IMG/VR virus record: IMGVR_UViG_3300049482_000043
Span: 1 to 41,619 of that record
Source: a virus
Direction: 5' to 3' (one strand)
DNA: 41,619 bases
Shown: piece by piece, positions 23,538 through 30,320 of the stretch
Position numbering within the stretch: position 1 is the stretch's first letter
How the letters are laid out: each line of letters begins with the position of its first letter
Translations under genes and position numbers: made by a program
Notes under the pieces: generated by a model
What the model was told of the DNA's origin: nothing
Seen by the model: only the letters and a program-made list of their open reading frames with translations
Databases searched by the model: none

Positions 23538-24223
23538 GCAGCACTCCTCTTCAGCGCGTCGCTGGCTGTCTCGATGTTGGTGACGATCCTGTCATGTATT
23601 TTCGGGGCGTCGATCGCGACGTTGTCAAGCCGTGTGCCGTTGACATCCATCCACGCCTTGATCTCGTCGTCCGTCTTGGCCGCCTTGATCGCGGCGACGA
23701 ACTTCGCACCCCATTTCATGTCGTCGGGCTCAACGATGGCGTGCGGGCCTGCCTCGCCGGTTTCGGGGTGGACGGGGGGCTCGACGGAAACCGGCTTGAT
23801 CGGGGACTTGGCTGCCGGCGCAGAGTTGGTGTGCCCGTTCTGCCGCGCGCCCTCAGCGTCATCGTCCTCGTCGGCAGCAATGCAGGCCAGCGCGGAAAGG
23901 CTGTAACGACGAGCATAGCTTAGCGCGCTGCCGAGTTCTTGCGGCTTGAGGCCCGTTGGCAGCGGATACTCGGACGCGATCCATTGGCCGCTGGCATGAC
24001 GCAACGTCGTCACCAGCACGAAGCCGCCGTCCCTGATCTCGGTTGTCTGGGTATAGGACAGAGCGTTGTCGGACAGTGGCTTGCGGATCGCGTCAACGAC
24101 GGCTGCGAGGCTCGCATACTTGCTCTTGAAGTGCGGGTTCGTTTTGTCGAACTTCGCGGCCTGCATTGCGCCCTGCGCTTTCGCAAGGGCAGCGGCCAGT
24201 TCGTTGGTGTTCTCAGTCTGCAT
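23534..24223 (-). CDS. erf: ERF-family ssDNA-annealing recombinase
   Basis: 229 residues from the ATG at 24223; a longer frame start lacks ribosome-site support. The ERF domain covers about residues 8-130: FDKTNPHFKSKYASLAAVVD, LSYTQTTEIRDGGFVLVTTL and GSALSYARRYSLSALACIA with ADEDDDAE after it. The C-terminal part is a linker and a small helical domain. ERF proteins pair single strands during phage recombination and genome circularisation. It lies between NinB and the YqaJ exonuclease. Confidence 0.92.
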   Translation of the reverse strand: MQTENTNELAAALAKAQGAMQAAKFDKTNPHFKSKYASLAAVVDAIRKPLSDNALSYTQTTEIRDGGFVLVTTLRHASGQWIASEYPLPTGLKPQELGSALSYARRYSLSALACIAADEDDDAEGARQNGHTNSAPAAKSPIKPVSVEPPVHPETGEAGPHAIVEPDDMKWGAKFVAAIKAAKTDDEIKAWMDVNGTRLDNVAIDAPKIHDRIVTNIETASDALKRSAA

Positions 24224-24225
24224 GG

Positions 24226-25017
24226 TTATTCCTTTGTGCGGATCGACAGCGACCCGGCTTTGTTGCGTTTGATCTCGATGGACGCCCCGAAGCACCGTTC
24301 TGCGTCCGCCGGAACCAGAGCCTTCAACTCCCGTTCCGACTTTTCACAGTCCTTCTTGGCCTGGATGGTGCTGAGCCATGTGGCTGCGTGAGCCCACCAG
24401 GAGTTTGAACCCGTCATGTCGTAGACTTTTTCGGCTTTGACCGGCGCGGCGGCCGGCGGCGGCGCAACCGGCGGCGTCATGGTCTCGACGCAGAGCCAGA
24501 AGGCGCAGGCGCGTGTCAGTAGTTCTTTCGCGTAAGTCTCATCACGCTCGACGACATGGATGGTTGGCTCACGGCCGCCTTCGATGATCGTAAACACGCA
24601 TTTGCGCGCGCCCGTCACTTCCATCAACCAGTGAGCCTGCGGACAATAACGCGCCAACACTCTGTCGATCGGCTCAAAGCCGCCCACGTCCTTGGCCTCC
24701 AGCGGATGGCCGTCGCCCTCGATCCAGGCGTCGAGCGTTGCTGCCGCCCAGTCAAACTTTGGATGGACGACGACTTGGCCGTGTCGGGTGAGTTCCTTGC
24801 CGAATTTGTGGGTAAACCACCGGAGATTCAGCGGCTCAGTCGCCGTGCCCCGCTGAACGGCCCATACGTCGGACAGATCATGCTCGACATAGGAAGGGTC
24901 GCCTGACAGCAGCCGCCATAGCTCGAGAAGTTTTTGTTCATCGCCCGTCATCAATGGTGCAATGCGGCTTGCCGTGAGCCTGAAGGCGCGCTGGCGAATT
25001 TGATCGGGGCTCAGCAT
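24226..25017 (-). CDS. YqaJ/lambda-exonuclease-type recombinase
   Basis: 263 residues from the ATG at 25017. The N-terminus LTASRIAPLMTGD is typical of YqaJ proteins. The active-site elements of the PD-(D/E)XK fold are seen: Glu61 in RGTATEPLNLRWF, then a likely acidic residue near DAWIEGDG and the E-x-K pair Glu107/Lys109 in PLEAKDVGGF. Together with ERF this gives a two-component exonuclease plus annealase system. The C-terminal 80 residues are a separate helical part rich in Lys and Glu. Confidence 0.87.
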   Translation of the reverse strand: MLSPDQIRQRAFRLTASRIAPLMTGDEQKLLELWRLLSGDPSYVEHDLSDVWAVQRGTATEPLNLRWFTHKFGKELTRHGQVVVHPKFDWAAATLDAWIEGDGHPLEAKDVGGFEPIDRVLARYCPQAHWLMEVTGARKCVFTIIEGGREPTIHVVERDETYAKELLTRACAFWLCVETMTPPVAPPPAAAPVKAEKVYDMTGSNSWWAHAATWLSTIQAKKDCEKSERELKALVPADAERCFGASIEIKRNKAGSLSIRTKE

Positions 25018-25118
25018 TAGAGTGCGCCGCCCAAAACCAAAGCCCAAACCGCCAGAGCCGACAGGAACAGGCCGATGGATAGTGCCTCAGCGACGAGAGT
25101 AATTGCGAACACGATCAT
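25017..25118 (-). CDS. 33-residue membrane peptide
   Basis: The ATG at 25118 overlaps the upstream stop by 4 bases and its stop overlaps the exonuclease start (TAATG). The product MIVFAITLVAEALSIG... is hydrophobic nearly throughout, with two short spans. Perfect packing between coupled genes supports that it is translated. Function unknown. Confidence 0.5.
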   Translation of the reverse strand: MIVFAITLVAEALSIGLFLSALAVWALVLGGAL

Positions 25119-25366
25119 GCGGGCCCCTTTCTGAGCGCGGCACGGACTTCCGAGAGCAGCCGCATTTCGGTGTTGGGTGCGGGCACGCCATAGTCGCCGT
25201 CCACCACGTCGGCGCGGCCGTCAAAATATTCCTCGCACTGCTGGAGTGCCTCGCGCAGCTTGGCATTCTCGCGTTCGAGCTTCGCTACCTTGCCTTCCGC
25301 GATCAGCTTGTCGTGGTGCGGGCGCACGATGTCGGCGATGGTGTTGATGTCGAAGGGCATGTTCAT
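25115..25366 (-). CDS. Small coiled-coil protein
   Basis: 83 residues from the ATG at 25366. It starts MNMPFDINTIADIVRPHHD, with a heptad region (KVAKLERENAKLREALQQCE) at about 26-45. It overlaps both neighbours by 4 bases. Small coiled-coil genes of this type are common in leftward operons of rhizobial phages. Function unknown. Confidence 0.65.
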   Translation of the reverse strand: MNMPFDINTIADIVRPHHDKLIAEGKVAKLERENAKLREALQQCEEYFDGRADVVDGDYGVPAPNTEMRLLSEVRAALRKGPA

Positions 25367-25581
25367 AGTTCCAGTTCTTTGCGGACGCGCAGTTCGATCT
25401 CGTTGATGCGCAGGTGCCGCGCCATGTTGCGGGCGTTGGCCATGTGCTTGTCGATCTGCTTCGGGGTGAAGCCGGCAAATTCTAGGTGGCGGCGGCAGGT
25501 GTCCGGGTTGGACAGATCGGCCACCGTCTCGGCCAGAACCTTGGCCATGAAGCCGGGGTTGCTGTGGCGCGGCTTGCTCAT
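25363..25581 (-). CDS. Small helical protein (related to next gene)
   Basis: 72 residues, starting MSKPRHSNPGFMAKVLAETV. The later part CRRHLEFAGFTPKQIDKHMA followed by NARNMARHL resembles the C-terminal part of the protein at 25578 (CWQALRLAGFDSKNIGLHLD then AARDLARNV). The two are probably sister genes from one duplication. Role unknown. Confidence 0.65.
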   Translation of the reverse strand: MSKPRHSNPGFMAKVLAETVADLSNPDTCRRHLEFAGFTPKQIDKHMANARNMARHLRINEIELRVRKELEL

Positions 25582-25874
25582 GGCTCGGCCATGACATTGC
25601 GGGCGAGATCGCGGGCCGCGTCGAGGTGCAGGCCGATGTTCTTGCTGTCGAAGCCAGCGAGACGCAGGGCCTGCCAGCAGGCGATATCTGAGCCGGTTTC
25701 GCTTGCCTCAAGCAACGCCAGCGCCATCTCGTCGACGAGGCGATCGGGCTTTGCCGTGACGGCGACAGGCGGCCAAGGCCGCCGCTGCGCGCGGGCTACC
25801 ATTTCGTCGCGCGACATGGGTTGGATGGGCTTGGCCGTCAGGCTCAGCGCAGTGCGGGTGGTGTGGGATGTCAC
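25578..25874 (-). CDS. Small helical protein (sister of preceding gene), GTG start
   Basis: 98 residues from the GTG at 25874, which overlaps the upstream stop as GTGA; there is no ATG at a suitable place. The start is basic and Thr-rich, then a helical domain with LVDEMALALLEASETGSDIA and CWQALRLAGFDSKNIGLHLD. The last 35 residues match the neighbour's C-terminal part. Unknown role. Confidence 0.6.
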   Translation of the reverse strand: MTSHTTRTALSLTAKPIQPMSRDEMVARAQRRPWPPVAVTAKPDRLVDEMALALLEASETGSDIACWQALRLAGFDSKNIGLHLDAARDLARNVMAEP

Positions 25875-26209
25875 AACACTGCCTCGCGGTTGAGAATTTC
25901 GATGATGTTCTTGCAGGCCTGCTGTAGCTTGGCGTTGGCGGCTTCCAAGCCCTCGCAAGCGCGGATCGCTTCGGTGCACTGCTGTTCGGTCAGGAGGAGA
26001 TCCGGCTTGGACTTGCGTCCGGACGAGAGCCATTCCTGTTCGATGTCGAGGATGACAGCCAAGCTGCGCAGGTTGTGCTGTGTAGGTTCGGCGCGGCCGG
26101 CGAGCCAATTAGAGATCGCCTGCCGTTTGACGCCGATCCGGCGCGCCAATTCGGCACCGTTGATCGCCTTGGCCGTCATCGACTTACGTAACCGTTTCGG
26201 CAAGCCCAT
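25871..26209 (-). CDS. XRE-family regulator heading the leftward early operon
   Basis: 112 residues. A Cro/CI-type helix-turn-helix spans about 12-60: NGAELARRIGVKRQAISNWL and a second helix region LRSLAVILDIEQEWLSSG. The C-terminal half is a coiled coil (AANAKLQQACKNIIEIL). The start may be the ATG at 26209 or an in-frame ATG 10 codons later. It lies just below a 127-base AT-rich spacer and heads the run of recombination genes, so it may repress that promoter. Confidence 0.78.
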   Translation of the reverse strand: MGLPKRLRKSMTAKAINGAELARRIGVKRQAISNWLAGRAEPTQHNLRSLAVILDIEQEWLSSGRKSKPDLLLTEQQCTEAIRACEGLEAANAKLQQACKNIIEILNREAVL

Positions 26210-26336
26210 ACTGCGTTCCCCTGTTCGATGGGGACAATGAAAGCATAGCTTTAGTCATAGCGCAAGCCTAAAACAAAGTATTGCTTTATAATTTTGTGGA
26301 AATTGAAAAGCCTAGATAATGTGGGACTTTAGCGGC
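26210..26336. promoter_or_regulatory. AT-rich control region of the leftward operon
   Basis: 127 bases without genes, clearly AT-richer than the flanks. It contains a TAGTCATAG-type element around 26248-26260, which on the minus strand reads CTATGACTAAAGC. The same TATGACT core recurs at 26998-27004 between the divergent regulators. This looks like an operator shared by both control regions. Promoter boxes are not clear. Confidence 0.4.
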
Positions 26337-26939
26337 CTAGCGGCGGGCGCGGATGCCGGTGACCCTGGCGGCCCATTCGATCCTGACGTTCTTGATCGGG
26401 CGCACTTGCTCGTCGTTTGACAGCAAATGCAGGGCTTTGCCGACCCGGACAACCTTCTTGATGAGGATGCGGCCGTCGTCCAGGCCCACGACACAGAGTT
26501 GGTTCAGCAGGTCGTCGGTAAATGGGCGCCGAACGTCGTCGTAGATGGCATACCAGCGGTCAAATACCTTGCCGAGCGACTTGCCGCGAATTTCGACGGC
26601 TACCGCATGGGCGGGATCGAGGTCCGAGGCGTGGATATGGTCGAGTTCGCCGGCTGGGTAGAACGTGGTTTCGCCGCCGGCACTGACGTAGCCAACCACG
26701 CGCAATTCCTTGCCGTGTCCGGGCTCGGCCTGATCTGTCTCGCTTTCGAGCAGCCAGTCGGTGGTAGTGTCCAGCAGGACGGCCAGCGATCCGACCCGAT
26801 CAACGTCCGGGCGATCGGTGCCGCGTTCCCAGCCTGATATGGCCTGCGACGATATCCCGAAATAGTCGCCGATATCCTTCTGCGTCAGGCCCTTGGCACG
26901 ACGCGCTTTCAAAAGCCTGTCTTTGAACGCCATCCACAC
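26337..26939 (-). CDS. CI-like repressor, XRE plus S24 peptidase
   Basis: 200 residues. The helix-turn-helix is at about 10-60 (KGLTQKDIGDYFGISSQAIS then GWERG). The S24 part begins after about residue 78. VVGYVSAGGE has the Ala87-Gly88 pair at the cleavage position, Ser121 lies in EIRGKSLGK and Lys161 or Lys162 in ILIKKVVR. Together these indicate a repressor that can cut itself when RecA is activated. It faces a Cro-like gene across a short spacer. The first ATG (26939) and one two codons later are both possible starts. Confidence 0.9.
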   Translation of the reverse strand: MWMAFKDRLLKARRAKGLTQKDIGDYFGISSQAISGWERGTDRPDVDRVGSLAVLLDTTTDWLLESETDQAEPGHGKELRVVGYVSAGGETTFYPAGELDHIHASDLDPAHAVAVEIRGKSLGKVFDRWYAIYDDVRRPFTDDLLNQLCVVGLDDGRILIKKVVRVGKALHLLSNDEQVRPIKNVRIEWAARVTGIRARR

Positions 26940-27016
26940 AGGATAAAGACCAGCTTAAGGTGGATAAACAAAGCGCTACTTGCTTTTAGTTGTCAAGTAT
27001 GACTTTAGTGTTTGCC
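26940..27016. promoter_or_regulatory. Divergent repressor/Cro control region
   Basis: 77 bases between divergent regulators. For the leftward repressor, the minus strand has a perfect -35 box TTGACA (26996-26991) with TTTGTT (26972-26967) 18 bases on. The plus strand holds TATGACTTTAGTG (26998-27010), related to the CTATGACTAAAG element in 26248-26260. These are candidate operator half sites. The rightward promoter is not obvious. Confidence 0.5.
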
Positions 27017-27241
27017 ATGAAAACCCGGAAAAAACGTGATCGGGCGCTTGAGCGCGCAATTGAAAAACTCGGCAGTTCGGCGCGGCTTGCCGCCCGGATC
27101 GGCATCACCGAACAGGCAATTTCGCAATGGCGGCGGGTGCCGTACTTGCGCGTGCTTGAGATCGAGCGCGCCACCGGCATTCCTCGCACCGAGCTTCGCC
27201 CGGATATTTACCCACCGGAACTTGAACGCGGTGTCGCATGA
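27017..27241 (+). CDS. Cro/YdaS-like DNA-binding protein
   Basis: 74 residues from the ATG at 27017; an ATG at 26999 or a TTG at 26990 would add 6-9 residues. Helix-turn-helix at about 12-45 (LGSSARLAARIGITEQAISQ then WRRVP), followed by VLEIERATGIPRTELRPDIY, the common C-terminal pattern of YdaS/Cro-type proteins. It faces the CI-like gene and begins the rightward operon, so it is the likely lytic-side regulator. No strong ribosome site is seen. Confidence 0.8.
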   Translation: MKTRKKRDRALERAIEKLGSSARLAARIGITEQAISQWRRVPYLRVLEIERATGIPRTELRPDIYPPELERGVA

Positions 27242-28149
27242 CAGAACTCGTTAGAGCGAAGGCCAATGCGCTCACCAATTTCAAGCCGGAGCAGTCGGCT
27301 GTCCGTATCGCCGCGATCGACGCAGCGCGCAAACATGCCAAGCGGATCAAGGACTGGGAAACCCTCACCGACGCCGTGACGCTGCAAATTGCCGAGCAGG
27401 CTGCGTTTGTGAAGTGGTGGGATGGGGCGGTGGGGGTGAGGAAGAGCCCCGGTGGAAAGGACAAAGCATTAAACGCAGACCGGCGTTCGATGCTTTCCAA
27501 AGACAACGCCGAAGCCGAAACCGAGATCAGGCAACAGCAAGTCTCGCGCTGGCGCAAGTGGCTGCAAACCGAGGACAAGTATCAGGCGGTGCTGTATGGC
27601 GCGGCCTACCGCAAGGCGATGGCCGAGAAGACGGATCAGCGCGGCGCGAGCGGGACAGGCGAGAACGAGTGGTACACGCCGGACGAGTATTTAGCGGCGG
27701 CGCGCGACGTTCTGGGCGGTTTCGATCTCGATCCCGCCAGCAGCGACAGGGCGCAAGAGAACGTCCGGGCCGAGAAATATTTCACGGCAGCGCAGGACGG
27801 CCTGCGCCACGAATGGCATGGCCGGGTGTGGCTCAACCCGCCCTATGCGCAGCCGCTGATCGCTGAGTTTGTTTCAAAGATGATCGTCGAGCGCGAACTG
27901 CGGCGCGTCACCGCGGCCATCATGCTCACGCACAATTACACCGACACGGCATGGTTTCATGAAGCTGCGTCCTGCGCGGATGCAATTTGCTTCACCCGTG
28001 GGCGCATCAAGTTCTACGACAACGACGGCAACATCGCTGCGCCTACACAAGGGCAGGCGTTTTTCTATTTCGGCGAGGAGGTTGCGTCATTTGCCGATCG
28101 GTTCCAGTCGATCGGCTTCGTTGTCGAGCCGTATGTAGACATTGGATAG
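27238..28149 (+). CDS. Phage DNA N6-adenine methyltransferase
   Basis: 303 residues. The first 130 are helical and unlike the methylase, perhaps a DNA-recognition part. The catalytic part starts near 140 with NEWYTPDEYLAAAR, then GGFDLDPAS (161-168) and RVWLNPPYAQPL with the N-P-P-Y motif at 200-203. This is the Dam-type phage methyltransferase family. It may protect phage DNA or mimic host methylation. It is coupled by ATGA to the Cro-like gene. The recognition sequence cannot be read from the protein. Confidence 0.85.
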   Translation: MTELVRAKANALTNFKPEQSAVRIAAIDAARKHAKRIKDWETLTDAVTLQIAEQAAFVKWWDGAVGVRKSPGGKDKALNADRRSMLSKDNAEAETEIRQQQVSRWRKWLQTEDKYQAVLYGAAYRKAMAEKTDQRGASGTGENEWYTPDEYLAAARDVLGGFDLDPASSDRAQENVRAEKYFTAAQDGLRHEWHGRVWLNPPYAQPLIAEFVSKMIVERELRRVTAAIMLTHNYTDTAWFHEAASCADAICFTRGRIKFYDNDGNIAAPTQGQAFFYFGEEVASFADRFQSIGFVVEPYVDIG

Positions 28150-28152
28150 CCA

Positions 28153-28737
28153 ATGTCGTTTGACGAGCAGTTACGCCAAGGCCAGATCGGCGAAAGCATC
28201 ATTGCAAGATGGTGCCGTTCGCGCGGCAATAGCGTGCTGCCGGTTTATGAAAAGGAGATCGACACCGGCAAGGGGCCGCGCTTCTTCGCGTCGGAGCAGT
28301 TCGCGGCGCCCGACATGTTCGTGTTTCCGGCGATGCACTGGATCGAGGCCAAGCACAAAACCGTTTTTACCTGGCATCGCGCGTCGCGGCGGTGGTGTAC
28401 CGGCATCGATCTGCATCACTACAAAGACTACTTGCACGTTGGCGAAATTTCACAGTGCCCGGTGTGGCTGCTGTTCCTGCACAGAAGCGACAAGCCCGAC
28501 GCGAGAGACATTGCCGGCGGATGTCCGCCGACCTGTCCGGTTGGTTTGTTCGGTGGCTCGCTGGCTTCCCTGAAGTGGAACGAGAACCACCGTCACGAGA
28601 ACTGGGGCCGCCACGGCATGGTGTACTGGGCGGAAGACACATTGCAACGCCTCGCCACGCTTGACGATCTTATTTTGGATAACCCATGCGCGACGCCACA
28701 AGCTTCGACTGGAACGCCGACGCCATCGAGACGCTAA
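28153..28737 (+). CDS. PD-(D/E)XK-like nuclease
   Basis: 194 residues. N-terminal QGQIGESIIARWCRSRGNSV resembles the first helix of resolvase-type nucleases. The likely catalytic line is APDMFVFPAMHWIEAKHKTV (51-70), with an Asp, then E-A-K. The later part has two cysteines and WNENHRHENW. It may act on branched or modified DNA in replication. The end overlaps the gcrA gene by 52 bases. Confidence 0.65.
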   Translation: MSFDEQLRQGQIGESIIARWCRSRGNSVLPVYEKEIDTGKGPRFFASEQFAAPDMFVFPAMHWIEAKHKTVFTWHRASRRWCTGIDLHHYKDYLHVGEISQCPVWLLFLHRSDKPDARDIAGGCPPTCPVGLFGGSLASLKWNENHRHENWGRHGMVYWAEDTLQRLATLDDLILDNPCATPQASTGTPTPSRR

Positions 28738-29123
28738 AGACGATGCTCGCGGCCGGCCGCTCGTCCCGCGAGATCGCCGAGGCGCTCGGCGTCACCCGCA
28801 ATGCCGTGATCGGCAAGTCGCGCCGCATCGGCCTGAACTTCGCCGCACCGCCAGGCAAGCCGCCCAAGCCGCGCCCCAGCCGCCGCAAGCCGCCACCACC
28901 GAAAGCCTCGTTTCCGTTCCTGCGCCGCCCCAAGCCCAAGCCGGCCGGCCCGGTGCATTTCAAAGATCTCGAGCCGCACCACTGCCGGTGGATACAGAAC
29001 GCGCCCAGCAGCCAACTGTACTGCGGCGCCGAGCGCGTCGAGGGCTCGTCGTATTGCAACGCACATACCCGCGCCAGCTATGTGCCCAATTCCAAGCTAT
29101 CGAGGCAACTATGGGCCTCTTGA
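28686..29123 (+). CDS. gcrA: GcrA-family cell cycle regulator
   Basis: 145 residues. The N-terminal domain (10-50) contains WNADAIETLKTMLAAGRSSR and EIAEALGVTRNAVIGKSRRI, the GcrA signature. A Pro/Lys-rich linker (55-95) follows, then a C-terminal part with CRWIQNAPSS, YCGAER and SYCNAHTRASY. GcrA in Caulobacter binds RNA polymerase sigma-70 and responds to CcrM adenine methylation to drive cell-cycle genes. A phage copy next to a methyltransferase suggests control of host or phage promoters. The family is restricted to alphaproteobacteria and their phages. Confidence 0.9.
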   Translation: MRDATSFDWNADAIETLKTMLAAGRSSREIAEALGVTRNAVIGKSRRIGLNFAAPPGKPPKPRPSRRKPPPPKASFPFLRRPKPKPAGPVHFKDLEPHHCRWIQNAPSSQLYCGAERVEGSSYCNAHTRASYVPNSKLSRQLWAS

Positions 29124-29629
29124 AATGGCACAAGCGCGATCACAACGCGGCATTGCGCGGGATGATGATGCTGACGCTAGAGGAACGCGGCGCATACAAC
29201 ACAATACTCGATCTGATCTATGCGCACGATGGCGAGCTTGAGGACAACGAAGCTGAAATCTTACGTTGGTTGCACGTTGACCCGCGTGTGTGGCGGCGGC
29301 TGCGCTTACGGCTGTTGAGCCTCGGTAAGTTGTACGTTCGCGATGGTGTTTTGCGTAACGAGCGGGCTGACGACGAAATCCGTCAGGCCGCAACTAGGGT
29401 GCTAGTTGCAAGGCAAGCTAACGACAAACGATGGGCCACATTGAGGGAAATCAAGGGGTTACGAGATCGGTCAGGAGTCCTAACTACAACTACAAAGAAA
29501 GAAAGCTTAAGAGCAAATGTCGTGCCAATTGCCAAGCGGACTTCCGATGTAAGCAAACAAGAACTGGAAGAACTGTACGAGCGCAAGCGCGGCGCCACAC
29601 CGCCAAAGGATATTTCAGGTGAAACTTGA
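29111..29629 (+). CDS. DUF1376-type replication protein
   Basis: 172 residues from the ATG at 29111, which lies inside the gcrA end. The first 90 residues have the DUF1376 pattern: WHKRDHNAALRGMMMLTLEE, RGAYNTILDLIYAHDGELED and a winged-helix-like end with LLSLGKLYVRDGVLRNERA. Such domains are found at the start of phage replication-initiation proteins, often with a DnaC-like partner. Here no ATPase loader follows. The C-terminus is Lys/Arg/Ser-rich and irregular. Confidence 0.75.
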   Translation: MGLLKWHKRDHNAALRGMMMLTLEERGAYNTILDLIYAHDGELEDNEAEILRWLHVDPRVWRRLRLRLLSLGKLYVRDGVLRNERADDEIRQAATRVLVARQANDKRWATLREIKGLRDRSGVLTTTTKKESLRANVVPIAKRTSDVSKQELEELYERKRGATPPKDISGET

Positions 29630-29668
29630 GCGCAGCGCGCGTATTGTGGCGCGCACGCGGGGCATACC

Positions 29669-29893
29669 ATGACGGCCAAGCTCATCCCGATCATCGACAG
29701 TCCCATGGAAGCCGGCGACTACGCCGTGATCGAGGAGGCCTGCGCCGTGCTTGCCGCCCGAGATGATGTTTTCATGGCGCGCGTCGACGAGATCGACGCC
29801 AAGCTGACGGCGCTTGAACATAAACTCAATGCGAAGATCGCACAGTTGATCAAAGCTATCGAACAGGAGGAGGGTAACCCCTCAAGCCATTGA
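29669..29893 (+). CDS. Small coiled-coil protein
   Basis: 74 residues. The first half is globular (SPMEAGDYAVIEEACAVLAA), the second a coiled coil (ARVDEIDAKLTALEHKLNAK). Its stop overlaps a TTG start. Function unknown. It stands at the front of the packaging genes. Confidence 0.55.
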   Translation: MTAKLIPIIDSPMEAGDYAVIEEACAVLAARDDVFMARVDEIDAKLTALEHKLNAKIAQLIKAIEQEEGNPSSH

Positions 29894-30129
29894 CTAAAAA
29901 GAAAGAACGCATTGCAGATCCTCAGTCTTTGGCGCGTAACCACACGGTGCGCGCCATCCAGGTGCTGGCTGGCATCATGGACAATGGCTCGTCAGAGAAG
30001 TTGAAGATGGATGCAAGCGATATTTTGCTGCAGCGCGGCTGGGGCCGCCCGGCGCAGCCGGTAACCGGCGAGGACGGCGAGGGCGCCATCGAGATCACCG
30101 TGCGCCACATCATCGAGGGCAAGAAATGA
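29890..30129 (+). CDS. Small packaging-region protein, possible small-terminase partner
   Basis: 79 residues, using a TTG start at 29890 coupled to the previous stop (TTGA). The chain has a lysine-rich start, a helical part RNHTVRAIQVLAGIMDNGSS, then DASDILLQRGWGRPAQP and an acidic strand end. Genes of this type lie just upstream of terminase in many phages. A small-subunit role is possible but no helix-turn-helix is clear. Confidence 0.5.
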   Translation: MTKKKERIADPQSLARNHTVRAIQVLAGIMDNGSSEKLKMDASDILLQRGWGRPAQPVTGEDGEGAIEITVRHIIEGKK

Positions 30130-30320
30130 GCGACTTGTCATGCCCACATTGCAAGACGTGCGGTGAGCCCGACTACGCTTGCAATTGCGAGGACAGCGAG
30201 TTCACAGAGCCTGCAATTACTTATGTGCTGAAGGGCGAGCGCATCCCTGGCGATCATCCGTTCCGGCTCAACCGCGAGAAGCATGGGCTGCCGATGTACG
30301 GCGAGGACGAGAAGAAATGA
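30126..30320 (+). CDS. Cysteine-rich small protein, likely zinc ribbon
   Basis: 64 residues. CPHCKTCG and CNC near the N-terminus supply a possible zinc site, then ITYVLKGERIPGDHPFRLNR. Overlaps at both ends (ATGA) tie it to the terminase gene. Function unknown. Confidence 0.6.
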   Translation: MSDLSCPHCKTCGEPDYACNCEDSEFTEPAITYVLKGERIPGDHPFRLNREKHGLPMYGEDEKK

